A stretch of 64,000 bases of DNA, taken from contig CM069876.1 in NCBI GenBank assembly GCA_036172665.1, forward strand, positions 41,323,001 to 41,387,000, given 5' to 3'. Of this stretch, positions 49,005 through 59,403 are shown piece after piece; the stretch's first letter is position 1; the number at the start of each line of letters is the position of its first letter. A program made the translations under genes and the position numbers. The notes under the pieces are model-generated. The model did no database searches and was not told the origin of the DNA. It saw only the letters and a list, made by a program, of their open reading frames with translations. This DNA is from Prosopocoilus inquinatus. Taxonomy: Eukaryota; Arthropoda; Insecta; Coleoptera; Lucanidae.

Positions 49005-51200
49005 CAGAGGTTCCCAATCTTTTTTACGTTTTTTAGGCATTAACTCCTATACAAGGAAATAAAAATCTCCTTCGACCTCTTTTTAAATTCAATTAATTAT
49101 TCTTGTAGTATTTGACGTTTATTTAATGTAAACAATTGGACAGCTGACGGTCAGTCTTACAAATTTCAAGAAAAAAGAAACCATTAAAAACATACTCTAC
49201 CTGCCTACTCTAATCCGAAATTCTTTTGATGACACACGTTTTAAATTTAAATTTTGCAATCTGCGATTCTATTTGCCTTTATTTACTTTTTTTTTCATTG
49301 TTATCCGATCGTCTTTTGTTTTTTTCTTAATTAAATTTGGCTTTATTTTATAAGAGTACATATTTTATTAACAGTTTGATTCCCATTTGATTTTTCCTCT
49401 TGTCCAAAGTGTCGTCGTTAATTTGATTCGATTTGACTTCTAGTTTCATAGAATTTTAATGTTCGTCTTATGTTAATCTCCGATCGTCTTATGTTATTTT
49501 GTTCCTTATCTGACTTTATTTAATTGAATTGTTAATCTAAATCAATAAAAATGGATTCTACTTAATTCAGTTTTTAATATAATCAATCAAAAAACAAAAC
49601 GAAAGAATGATAAATAAATTGACGGTTAAAAAATAAATACAAATGAAGACTAAGGAAAGGGGAAAGAAAATGCGAAGAAAGATTAAAAATAAAATAATGT
49701 GGTCCACCTGAACGTTAAAATTTAAATTTTGCAATTTCTGATTCTACATCTTAGGCTTCATTTAATTATTATTTCCTTTTTTATTATTTACTGATCATCT
49801 TTTGTTTTTTATTTTTATTTTTTCTTAATTAGGTTTGACTTTACTGATGATAAAATATAGAATATTTTATCATCAGTTTGATTCCCACTTGATTTTTCCT
49901 TTTGCCCAAACTGTCATCGTTCGATTTGACCTTTTGTCCAAACTTTCGTCGTAAAAAATGATCGGATTCGATTTGACTTCTAGTTTTATAGAATTTTAAT
50001 TGTTTTATCTTAATCGCCGATCGTCTTTTGTTATTTTATTCCTTATCTGACTTTATTTAATTCGATTATTAGTATAATCAGTCAAGAAAACAGAACAAAA
50101 GATGATAAATTGATAAATAAATAAATACAAGTGAAGACTAAGGTAAAGAAAAAAAAAACAAATGTGAAAAAAGGGTTAAAAAATAAAATCACGTGATCGA
50201 CCTTCACCCTTCTTTTTCTTTTGCGTTTCAGTAGTCTTCATTTGTACTTATTTTTTAACTATCTATGTATCATCCTTTATTTTTTTTTGTTTGATTTTAT
50301 TTGACATGATTTTATTTTTAAATTATTGTTAACTGATCGTCTTGTTGTTGTTGTTTATTTTTTTCCTTTCGCTCGAGTTTTCTACACTTTAATCCCGTGT
50401 ATCGATCGCAGTTTTTTTTTTTATTTTCTCTTTTATTTATTATCAGCGGCTTTTCTCTTTAATATCTACGGATTAAATTTTGAGTTGTTGAATTGTTAGT
50501 TTTTGTAGATACCGATTTTCGTCCTTCTTACTTCCTCGACGTTCGTCTTTTGTTTTGTTTACTTCGACGTGTTTGTACTTTATTCTTGTTTTGATAACCA
50601 AATGATCGTCATTTTTATTTTCTTTCGTTCGAGTTGACTTTTAAACTAAGCGCTGAACCGCCAATTATTTAAAACTGGATACTTTCCAGGAAAAAAAGCT
50701 ATTGTCTCATTTTATTTGCTCGTCACTGTACAATATTTAATTCAAATTTATTTATTTTATTATTTGTAAATGTCTGTTTTTAATAAACTATTCATGCTGC
50801 TTCCACTAGAGAAGAATTCATAAAATCAAACAAAAGATGATAAATTGATAGTGAAGAAATAGAAACAAAACAAATCAAACGAAATTGAATAAAGGAGAAG
50901 AAAGCAAAGGTCGATCAATTGATTATATTAAAAATTGAATTAAATTTAATAAAAGACAAAAGACGATCGATGATGAAGACGGAAATAAAAAATTAATAAT
51001 TGTAAATCAAATCGAATCAAGAGCATTGATCGATAGTTTAAACAAAAGAGAATGAAACTAATGACGCAAATATTAAATAAAGTCAAATAGAATCAAGAAA
51101 AGGCAAAAGACGATCGATTTATTATTTAAAAATAAATTGAAATAAATCCAAATAGAATCGTTGATTAAATAACATAACAACATCTTATTAAGATATTCAG
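49005..51200. repeat. AT-rich repeat starting with a hAT-like terminus
   Basis: CAGAGGTTCCCAATCTTTTTT at 49005 is the same terminus as the right ends at 41222 and 16456, in opposite orientation. Behind it lie T-rich copies of the CCGATCGTCTTTTGTT word family, then A-rich copies in the other orientation from about 50.8 kb, so the region is an overall inverted arrangement. No transposase frame. Confidence 0.55.
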
Positions 51201-51773
51201 ATAGGCCACCAGTAGACAAGAATTCTTAACCTTGGCCTCCTAAAAGACCCACCCAACACCTTTCAAGTGTTCATCGACAGGAAACGCCTGCCTTAAACAA
51301 TCGAAAAACATTTTCTCGTTGGCAATATTGTTACAATGATTGTAAAAGATAGTAATTTTATTTGTTTTTTTTTATACATATTGAGTTCGAGATTTTTTTT
51401 AATGCTGGAAGCACCCTTGTATTTTTTTTTCTTTTTCGTATTTTCGGAGGCATTTAAAAATCTGAACTTTACAGAAAAAAATTCTCTTCTTTATAAAGTA
51501 AGCGCAATTGAACAATCAACAAGCAAATAATATTTCATAAACAGTATTTCATAGTTTTCTATTCACTGTACTTTTACTTTTAGTCTGAACACTCGTTTTT
51601 CTCCCAATAAATTCGCGCTCACTTCTGCTTTTATATGGTCTCGATCCTTCTTTAGCTGACGGAAAAGAACACTTAATTCGGATTCCTTAAATGCCACCGC
51701 CTACATTTTTATTTTGCATGCTCTTGCACCATCAACTTTAACGAAAATGATTGAGCTTTCGCTGACTTTCAAG
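51201..51773. other. End of intron before exon 6
   Basis: An unused acceptor-like TTCTTTAG at 51655 is out of frame with exon 6. No element was recognised. Confidence 0.5.
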
Positions 51774-52189
51774 GAGCAACATTCCGAAAACCAAGAGCGC
51801 AACTCCCTCCTCCGCGACGCCAAGTCCTCCGACGCCATCGCGGAATGCGACGACGAAATCACCCCGACCAACCACGAGCTTTCAGCCCAGGGCTCGTCCA
51901 ACGAGGCGACCGCGCTGGCCCTCAGCGGCGACGAGGGGGAAAAACCGGCGGAGGACACCGTCGACAACTCAAAACTGGTCGAGAACAACCTGCGGAGGAG
52001 GCACTTCGTCCTCAAGGAACTCGTCGAAACGGAAGAGACGTACGTGCGGGATTTGGCGTCGATCGTCGACGGTTACATCGCCACCATGCGCGATGAGAAT
52101 TGCGAAATCCCCATGCCCGAGTCACTCAAGGACGGAAGAGATAAGATGGTGTTTGGAAACATAGAGGCGATTTATGAATGGCATAGAGA
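51774..52189 (+). CDS. trio: Trio exon 6, linker plus N-terminal DH domain of GEF2
   Basis: The acceptor is placed at TTTCAAG|GAG after a CTGAC branch-like sequence. An in-frame alternative at 51756 would add six residues. The exon starts with about 75 acidic, polar residues. The DH domain begins at RRRHFVLKELVETEETYVRD, which matches the RRHYVLQELVETERDYVRD of TRIO GEF2 (conserved region 1), and ends MVFGNIEAIYEWHR. The donor GA|GTAAGT at 52190 leaves two bases that form Asp with the next exon. The exon is strongly G+C-rich compared with the intron. DH binds the Rho GTPase and drives GDP release; by homology the substrate is Rho1/RhoA. Confidence 0.95.
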
Positions 52190-52336
52190 GTAAGTAGTTT
52201 TGAACCAAGGGATTTCAAAATTATCAAAAGAAAAGGGAGTCTAGACCATCCAAGGACTCTGACTTGTCAGTTTAACCAATCAAAACCGCCTTTGAAAAAC
52301 GTGCAATTTCCACCTTCCTTTTTCTTTTTGCTCTAG

Positions 52337-52724
52337 TGTTTTCCTCAAAGCTCTGCAGAGGTGTATCGACCATCCAGCTGAATTGGGTTCGCTCTTCAAG
52401 CGATACGAGCGTAAGCTCCACATGTACGTGGTCTACTGCAAGAACAAGCCAGTGTCCGAGTACATAGTCTCAGACTACTTAGAAACGTATTTCGAAGAAC
52501 TTAGGATCAAATTAGAGCACAAGCTTCAGCTTTGCGACCTCCTCATCAAACCCGTGCAGAGGATCATGAAGTACCAGCTCCTCCTCAAGGATATCCTTAA
52601 GTACACGGAGCGGGCAGGCCTCACCAATGAGATCGACACGTTGAAGAGTGCCCTGGAAGTCATGACCATAGTCCCCCAGGCAGCCAATGATATGATGGAT
52701 GTGGGTCGGTTGCAAGGTTTTGAC
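52337..52724 (+). CDS. trio: Trio exon 7, C-terminal two-thirds of GEF2 DH domain
   Basis: After a 147-bp intron this exon starts [19 protein letters not shown] and contains [18 protein letters not shown] and the signature helix [15 protein letters not shown] (conserved region 3, which forms the GTPase-binding groove). It ends [11 protein letters not shown] at a GAC|GTAAGT donor. The closing [14 protein letters not shown] sequence across the junction is nearly identical in TRIO and KALRN, so this is GEF2 and not another Dbl protein. No core DH residue appears to be missing. Confidence 0.96.
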
Positions 52725-52788
52725 GTAAGTAGTCATCCTTCTCCCTCCGCGCCCCCCATAAATAAATTTATAAATTTATACCCCTCAG

Positions 52789-52983
52789 GGTAAAATTACC
52801 GCTCAGGGAAAACTCCTGCTCCACGGGTCTTTGGTTTGTTCAGACATCCAAGGTAACCAGTCCATTGGTAAAAACAAGGAGCTCCAGGTGTTTCTGTTTG
52901 AACAAAGTATTATATTTTCCGAGGCTGTTGGCAAAAAAACTCAGTTCACTAGTCCCCAGTACATATACAAAGCTCATTTTCAG
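52789..52983 (+). CDS. trio: Trio exon 8, first half of GEF2 PH domain
   Basis: The 65-codon exon, phase 0 at both ends, follows a 64-bp intron, the shortest in the gene. It begins [19 protein letters not shown] and contains [19 protein letters not shown], matching the FLFEQIVIFSEPLDKK strand pair of vertebrate TRIO, and ends YIYKAHFQ. The PH domain packs behind DH and, in this family, inhibits or modulates the GEF2 module and binds membrane lipids. The loop between the first strands is shorter than in vertebrates. Confidence 0.95.
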
Positions 52984-53198
52984 GTGAGGTCTTTTACGAT
53001 CTTCTTCTTTTCGATTAGGTTTCCCAATTTGTCAAATGACTTTCCTATTTGTCGACACGACTTGGTCTCTCCATTAGCTCTCCATAACAGCCTTTGAGAG
53101 AATTCAGAAACTGGAAAATGATTTGTGCAATTTGGGGAAAACCAAAAGAATGCCGCTGGGGTGGACTTTGGGGGAATTTAATTTTTTCGAAATTCCAG

Positions 53199-53416
53199 GT
53201 TAACAAAATGACTTTAGGCGAAACAAATTCCGAATACTTCACGTTGCACTCGACGGACCCGCACAAGCCAATCCAGGAGTTCAACTGCCAAGCCCCATCT
53301 CCGGACCTCCACAACCAATGGGTGACGACCCTCCACAACATATTCCAGACACAGAAAGACTTCCTCAAGGCCATCCAGAGTCCGATCGCGTACCAAAAAG
53401 AGCTGACGAAAGACGC
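53199..53416 (+). CDS. trio: Trio exon 9, second half of GEF2 PH domain
   Basis: It starts VNKMTLGETNSEYFTLHS at acceptor TTCCAG and runs through the PH C-terminal helix, NQWVTTLHNIFQTQKDFLKA, then IQSPIAYQKELTKDA. The helix with its invariant Trp and the Q..FL.A..SPI.YQ tail match TRIO GEF2-PH. The donor GC|GTGAGT leaves two bases. If the donor is not used, the frame reads Ala and then TGA at 53418, so unspliced RNA would encode a protein ending right after the PH domain. Confidence 0.95.
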
Positions 53417-54800
53417 GTGAGTATACAGTGACTGGTTTTTGGAAAATTTAACGCTGCTGGTTGTGAATCATGTCTAGGGACTGATGATGATGTTGTTGTT
53501 GATGATGATTATGATGATACTAACGTGCTAGGGCTTACATACACGAAACAAAAATGGTGGTTTGCATGAGCGTATTGCATTGCATTTTTGTTTTGTGGCT
53601 GGCGTCTTGTGATGTTGGTGACGGGGACTAAAAACGGTTGGTTCGTTCGGAAATGGCTAGCTGTTAAGAAGTTGTAACCGTCTTGGGTCTTGAATTTACT
53701 CAAATTGCTTGAAACATGACGTAATAACATGGATTTAGTTGAGGGTCACCCTATATTATTTTGACAAAACAATTAATTTTGAAAAATGCTTTGTGGGGAG
53801 GGGCATAATAGGATTTTGCAGACCTGTTGCAGTGTACTGCTAGCTTTAAAACTTGCCTATTTACTTACTTTATACAGAGTGTCACGAATTTTCCGGGTTT
53901 TAAAAATCACGATGTTTTATGCAATTTGAGTTAACCATTCATATATGAATAACACTTATGAAATCTTTGCAAGTAGGCACCTTAAAAGTCTTCTACATTT
54001 CCTCACACGGAGTTTTCACTAATAAGCTCTTTGCTCCTGTTTCTACCCCCCTCGTTAATTAAATCCGATAGTTGCAATTATTCACCCCCAATTCGTAAAA
54101 TACAAGAATGAAAAAAATAAATTTGTTTTGTAGAGTTATCTTTTCTTTCGTTGTCATGTCCGAAATGTGGACCCCCGCCCCCCCTTAACTATCGGATTTA
54201 TTTATGCTTTAAGAACAAAATTCGGTTATTTACAACTTGCTCAAATTGTGTGTGATTTGGATAAACTCATCAACCTATGTATACCTTTTTAACACTGATG
54301 AAGAAAGATTTTTTAGTTTGTTGTAATAAAGTAAATAGTAAACGCCAGTGTATTTATTTGAAATTAAATATATAGGGCAGTTGATGTGTTTATTTGTTCG
54401 TTTAAAAAAAAAATAGTAAAAGTATGTAAACGAATCCTCTTCTGGAGCATGGGCCACCACCACCGCATTCGTAGCATTTTACATGTCACGCCAAAGAAAT
54501 ATTAATAATAACCAGTAATGTGCTACTGCTACTATTACTACTACTACTACCTACCTACTACCTACTTAATAAAATATGTAAAGCAAGTTATACTCTCTTT
54601 GAAAAAAAAATCCGCATTCTAAAGTGAGATATATGTTTGTTGTATTATTAATTATGTGATTAAATTAAGTTCTGACGTGTACATAGGATGTATGTTTGTA
54701 CATAAATAATATTATATTGATCGATGATATGATATGATAAGTCATATGGAAATACAAATTTTCAATAGAATAAAACATGAAAGTATCAAACGATTGGTTT
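53417..54800 (+). promoter_or_regulatory. Intron 9, possible 3' UTR of a GEF2-terminal isoform
   Basis: Immediately past the exon 9 donor the frame stops. The following DNA has two TGTACATA sites of the Pumilio type (54678-54685 and 54697-54704) and an AATAAA at 54769-54774 followed by a T/G-rich stretch. A CTA/CTG microsatellite lies at 54522-54565. This is what an alternative terminal exon would look like: a product that stops after GEF2 and lacks the SH3-Ig-FN3-kinase tail. The same short motifs can occur by chance in AT-rich DNA. Confidence 0.35.
54522..54565. repeat. CTA/CTG-type microsatellite
   Basis: Interrupted CTA, CTG and CCTA repeats in intron 9. Confidence 0.85.
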
Positions 54801-55132
54801 TAATTCAAAACACTCTCCTATCTCTATCTATATATTTTTTTTGTTTGCACTCATGTATTTCCATTACAAGTACGTTTTGAGACACCCTGTACATCAGATA
54901 TATCTCACAACCCTCAATTATTAAGGGGAAGTGCGGCGGAAATACGCGACGATGGAAATACATTTTGGTTTTCTGTTTTTTTTTTTGTTGCGCTTCTTTT
55001 TGGCTTGTTTTTTTTTTGGCTTTTGTGTTTTGGTTTGTTTTACTTTTTTAATATAATTTCCTCACTTAACACTAAAGGTTTTATTTATTGCTCAATCCGC
55101 TTGTACATAAACACTTCCTATCTTCCGAACAG

Positions 55133-55466
55133 CATCGATTATTCATCGATGTGGAGTCCGACGTCGACTTTGCGTCGAAGCGGCGCGTCCTCGACGGCGC
55201 CGAGCTCACCTTCCCTGTCGGAAAACGACTTCAGTAAACAACACCGGAAGGCCATCCATAAAGCCAGCACGATTGGAATACCATCGGAGGCAGAGCTTGG
55301 AAGCCCCACGGAAAACAAACATAACAAAACAAGACTGAACATATTCGGGTTTAGGCATACGCTTAGGTCCAAGCACAAAAGTGATACTATCGCAGTGGAC
55401 GCTGCCAACAAAGAGAACGACAAGAACGAACTGCATAGGAGATGGTCCGAGAACAATCACGCATCG
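55133..55466 (+). CDS. trio: Trio exon 10, Ser-rich linker between PH and SH3
   Basis: The acceptor CGAACAG at 55132 adds one base to complete Ala. The exon then reads IDYSSMWSPTSTLRRSGASS, a long Ser/Thr/Pro stretch, TRLNIFGFRHTLRSKHK, and ends RRWSENNHAS before GTAATT. The acceptor has purines at -5 and -6, so it is not ideal, but codon phase fits on both sides. The region is presumably disordered. The basic-aromatic LNIFGFRHTLRSKHK block may be a binding motif, but I know no named one. G+C content is far above that of the adjoining introns, which supports coding. Confidence 0.85.
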
Positions 55467-55496
55467 GTAATTAACAAAAGTTTTCTTTATTTCTTC

Positions 55497-55808
55497 AGGA
55501 AGTGCTTCTTACATTAACAACAATTAATAACAATAAAACCGCAAGGAACCGGTCTTGCAATCGTAAGGTTGACGGTTCGCACTCCGCTCGAGATTTCTCG
55601 GGGTGTAGTCGTTACTCACTTCACGTACCCTTCAGTGTTGAGGTAGAATTCGACGCTGCTTCCCCTTCAACGGCGGGGAGGTTTGGAAGTAACAAAGCCA
55701 CACACAAAAATACACTTCCGCCCCTGAGGTCCTGACAAGTCTATGACTTAGGACCCCATTGGGCAAACACCACAGATAAAAATATAATAATTGTGCGAAG
55801 CACTTCCT
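55497..55808 (+). mobile_element. 312-bp element with tRNA-like internal promoter (SINE-like)
   Basis: A 12-base perfect inverted pair AGGAAGTGCTTC / GAAGCACTTCCT closes the segment. Inside, GGTCTTGCAATCGTAAGG followed by GGTTCGCACTCC (55574-55585) looks like the anticodon arm and B box of a tRNA, as in SINEs. The small open frame within it is not a gene. It is G+C-richer than the surrounding intron. Confidence 0.6.
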
Positions 55809-55874
55809 CTTCTTTCTTCCAATTTTTTTTTAAATTTTATCGCTCATTCAATTATTAAATTAACTGTTGCATGA

Positions 55875-55915
55875 GGGCGTCGTGTTCGAAATAACGCGTT
55901 ATTTCGTGCACGCCC
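55875..55915. other. 41-bp near-perfect palindrome
   Basis: GGGCGTCGTGTTCGAAATAA pairs with its inverse around CGCG, with two small mismatches. It could be the end or core of an unrecognised element or a structured RNA. Confidence 0.6.
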
Positions 55916-55967
55916 CCTGTACATATAAAGTAGGCTGCATGTGACTCATATTGTATTTCTGCTATAG

Positions 55968-56110
55968 GTTTCTTGACGGCTTGGATAAAAGTAACTAACC
56001 ACTAGACGATATCTGTGATAATTAATTTATAGTAAAGTGTAGATAATTGTGAGTCGTAAAGTATTATTATCGATATACTTAGTGTTTAGATGTTAATGAA
56101 CTGAAATGGA
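55968..56110 (+). CDS. Candidate alternative last exon of Trio (VS-stop)
   Basis: A good acceptor, TTGTATTTCTGCTATAG, ends at 55967. Joined in phase 0 to exon 10 it would add Val-Ser and stop at TGA 55974-55976, making a protein without the SH3-Ig-FN3-kinase tail. The 3' limit is not defined; AT-rich sequence follows. The support is one splice signal and a compatible phase, so this is weak. Confidence 0.2.
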
Positions 56111-56589
56111 AATGGGCATGAGCGACAGTGACAGAAAAACGGGTGAGCATGAGTTCAGTAAACAAAAAAAAAACGAAGAAGTTTTGGCTTATTACGAAAA
56201 GGCCTTCGTTGTCTTTGCCAGTAAGTGAACACTGAAGAATGAGTGCTGCTCTTTTTGTAATAAGTTAATCCGGCTTCGATCTTCATTTTCATCATTCTCT
56301 CATTAGTTTTCATTTATCGAATAATCTAAATTTTTTAGTTGACTTAAAATTGGTTACTTATTTCATTTAAGGATTGCCCTCTCAATTTTCGTTTGTTCAT
56401 TTTTGCAATGTACCACCAAGTATAGATGAAATCAGAAAGGATTGTGTGATTTGGAGTGACCGTCGTTTTGTTTTTATTTGCTCCGGACTAATAAAAGATT
56501 TTGGCAACTTTCCAAAATTGAGTAAGAAAAAATGTTAATCTTTCATGATTTTAGTTTAACAAAAAAATGCGTGGGCTTTGAGATTCACT

Positions 56590-57210
56590 TTATTAACAGG
56601 GTCCTCACTCACCGGGAAAAAGATGGGGAAAAATCAGGGAATTTGCTTCTTTTAATACAAGAAAAGTCGGTGAAATTAATTGGAAAAGTTGAAATTTGGA
56701 TACGAATTTGTTTTCTAAAAATTAGAAAAAAATTGAAAATTGTTTCATATATTTAAATTAAGAATTACGAGAATTGCGTAACCTAAGGAAATTGGGAAAC
56801 CATTTATCACGTTTTTAATAAAAAAAAATGTTCTTGGGGTCTTCAACGTAAAACAGGCAATCGATAAACGGCCATGTTCATTGGGTGCCTATACTAAAGC
56901 TTCTTGTATTTCGAAAAATCTGATTTGTTGTTTTTTTTTTAACGAGCAAGTACATTATTAAGATTAATTCATTATCATTTTTAAACGTAGTTCAACATTT
57001 GTTTACCACAATCCACACGATAATAAAAAAAAAATAAATAAATTACTAATTTTTGTAAAAAGGTGCCTCTATTATTTCTGTTCCGAAATTAGGGAAAAAA
57101 AAGTTTAAACATGTAAATAATCAAGAAAGTTGCATAATTGTAGTAAATAGTGAAAGTTTTTAGGTCGGGGAAAACCTGTAAAAATCGGGGAATGTTTCAA
57201 TGAATATAAA
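56590..57210. repeat. Interspersed repeat containing GGGAAAAA..CAGGGAATTTG
   Basis: The left part (GGGGAAAAATCAGGGAATTT, AAGTCGGTGAAATT) is shared with 61780-61870, and the right part (CCTATACTAAAGCTTCTTGT onward) with 44870-45120. It is a widespread AT-rich non-coding repeat; the superfamily is uncertain. Confidence 0.6.
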
Positions 57211-57342
57211 ATGGGAGGGAAATTGTTTTTTTTTTTTAAATTAAAAATTTGGTTTGAGTGATTCTGTTCGACCTACAAACGCTATAGATGTTTTTTTAAT
57301 ATTTTCGTGTAATTATAATGAGAAATTTTCCTTTGGTTCGCA

Positions 57343-57520
57343 ATCATTCAAGCTGTGGCGCAGCGGTTAGGTCATGCAGTACAGAAAAGCGTTTCGGACT
57401 CTCACTTAAATTAATAATAATAAAATTAAATAAAGTTGATTTTTTTTCATTTCTGACGAAGCTATTAATCTACAGCGAAACGTTGAGTGTATTTTCAATC
57501 ATAATTCTGTCCGGTTCAAG
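57343..57520 (+). mobile_element. tRNA-like A box and hammerhead-like motif, degraded element
   Basis: TGGCGCAGCGGTTAG (57356-57370) is a typical tRNA A box as found in SINE heads; no B box follows. At 57453-57481 comes CTGACGA, a GCT/AGC stem and GAAAC, then GTTGAGTGT and TCTGTCCGGTTCAAG, which align with GTTGAATGT and AGTGTCCGGTTACAG after the motif at 8515. Two different fragments may adjoin here. Confidence 0.5.
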
Positions 57521-58057
57521 ATTAAAAAAAAAAACTTTAATAAAATTAAAATGAAACTCAAAATAATAAACGCTAATTGAAAGAACGGCACTAATCCGAA
57601 AGTGTTGACTTTATTTCCCCCTTCGCCCAGAACCCCCTCCTTCTATTGAACGCTTACTTACTTTAAAGGGATGGGGCCGAAACAGCAATGTAAATTTTTA
57701 TTCAGATAACCCGGTATGGAAGTAATGTAATAGCTAGCTAGCTAATAGCTTAGCTGATAGCTAATGCCCTCGGCTAGCGCGTGGTGGTAAAATAAATCGG
57801 ATCGGTTTCGTTTGGTAATGCCCGAATATACGTTATATGGCATAGCGTTCTCCAGTTGGATCTTTTGACGTCACAAGTTCGTTACACGCCAATCGGAATT
57901 TTTCAAACGTATACTTCTTTTGTTTTTTCTTCTTTTTTGTACATTTCATGCCTTGTATTTTGTTGCTGTTTCCTTCTTATAAAAAAAAACTGACACATTT
58001 CAAAATTCGATTTAGCCACAACCTCAACCTCATGGAGCTTCTAAATTTCAAGTTATA

Positions 58058-58614
58058 CAGAGTGAGTCATAATAGGCGGAATAAATTTCACCAAAATGTA
58101 GAAAAGACTTTTTTAAGTAAAGAAGTTTCTATAAACCTGTATCCTAAACTGCATAGTTGTCCAAGTTTTGGAAATACGAAATATTTAATAATGACTTTGA
58201 AGTGTTAAAAAATTGGATAATCTGTACAAAAAGCGTTCAATTAAATCATAGTATTACAAAAACCGTTCAAACTGTGCACCTTGAGCTCTAATACTAGCAC
58301 GAGCCCTACGAAAAAAGGGATTCATACACTCTAGCCACTTGACCATCGTTGCGAATTTCATTGGCCGCGTTAAAAATCCTTTGATTCAGTTGTTCATGTG
58401 TGTCAGTTTCAGTATTTTTTGAACAGAGCAGCCTTTTAAATGATTCGAGCTGTATTTATTACCTTTTGAAATTAATTTCAAGTAAGAAAAACTTTGATTT
58501 CTTGTAGCTTCACAACTGTGCAGTTTAGGACAAAGGTTTGTAGGAACTTTTTTACTTAAAGAAGTCTTCACTATGCACTATTAAGATTTGCTCCGCCCAT
58601 TATGACTCGTCCTT
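58058..58614 (-). mobile_element. Deleted mariner-like element with about 120-bp TIRs
   Basis: The inverted ends (GAGTCATAAT.GGCGGA.(A/T)AAAT, then CTTTTTTAAGTAAAGAAGTT and CCTAAACTGCA.AGTTGT) pair across 557 bp, with TA next to each end. The centre keeps a transposase tail in broken frames, so the element is non-autonomous. Confidence 0.75.
58254..58390 (-). pseudogene. C-terminal transposase remnant, frameshifted
   Basis: On the minus strand a frame reads NAANEIRNDGQVARVYESLF and then shifts. The next frame ends FFRRARASIRAQGAQFERFL before TAA at 58254. The RRA.A.I...G..FE.(F/L)L ending is typical of insect mariner/Tc-type transposases. The catalytic part is missing. Confidence 0.6.
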
Positions 58615-58819
58615 TATAGTGCGTGCCCAGATTTTCTTTTTTCACTTCGTCAAAAAAAAATTATTTTATAGGAAAATTTTGATTGTTGATTGATAATCAA
58701 TTGTTGATCATCAATCTTATAATTTGTCCTTCGTCTTGATTTTTGCAATATAGCAGTTCTGAAACAAGCAAGCAATAAATGAATAAAAGAAAAGCTACTG
58801 TGTGTTGAGTAAATCTCGA

Positions 58820-59312
58820 CACACGTTGTATAGGATATTCCCTGAGGTAACCGACAAACTTACAATTATGTTTTCCATTCTTCAAATGTTGACGAAATAA
58901 AAAACGTGCATCAGTATTGTATTTATTGATTTATTTTTATTTCAGAGAAACAAACAGGTTTTACCTAACATAAATGTTTCTCTGTATAAATCAGAAAAAA
59001 AGATTTATAAAAATTGCTACAGAACTGTTTGGATGAAAACTTGCAAGACAGAGAGGAAATAAATTACCTCATGTGAAGCTATCCTATCCTATCCTAAGAA
59101 TCCATATTAAATGCCAGTAGTATTTTGTTGATATTTCAAAAATGAAATAACATTTCATCATACATTACTGATGTACAGTTTGTTTCTTTTATCGGTATCT
59201 CAAGAATGGAAAGGAATTGACCTAAAGTGAATAGAAAGTTTTTTGTTCAGAATCACCTCTGGAACACATGCTGTAAGTTTGTCGATTACCTCAGGAGACA
59301 CGCTGTATAAGG
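58820..59312. mobile_element. Foldback element with CCTGAGGTAA(C/T)CGAC arms
   Basis: CCCTGAGGTAACCGACAAAC at about 58840 pairs inversely with GTTTGTCGATTACCTCAGGA at about 59278. The outer ends TTGTATAGG and CTGTATAAGG also pair. No coding sequence lies between. Confidence 0.6.
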
Positions 59313-59403
59313 CATCAACCCATGAGTTAATTACAAATTTGTATTTTTATGCAATAAGCACTTTTTCTCAGTTTCCTTGTCCAAAGCCGTGGCTCCTCAC
59401 TTA

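Noticed and set aside
51756..51773. Earlier acceptor for exon 6
   Set aside because: ATTGAG at 51755 is in frame but lacks a polypyrimidine tract; the one at 51773 is better. Both remain formally possible.
55502..55735. 77-codon frame after exon 10
   Set aside because: It lies within the SINE-like element and starts after the exon 10 donor; tRNA-derived sequence is not coding.
57350..57400. tRNA gene
   Set aside because: The A box is present but no B box or acceptor stem can be completed.
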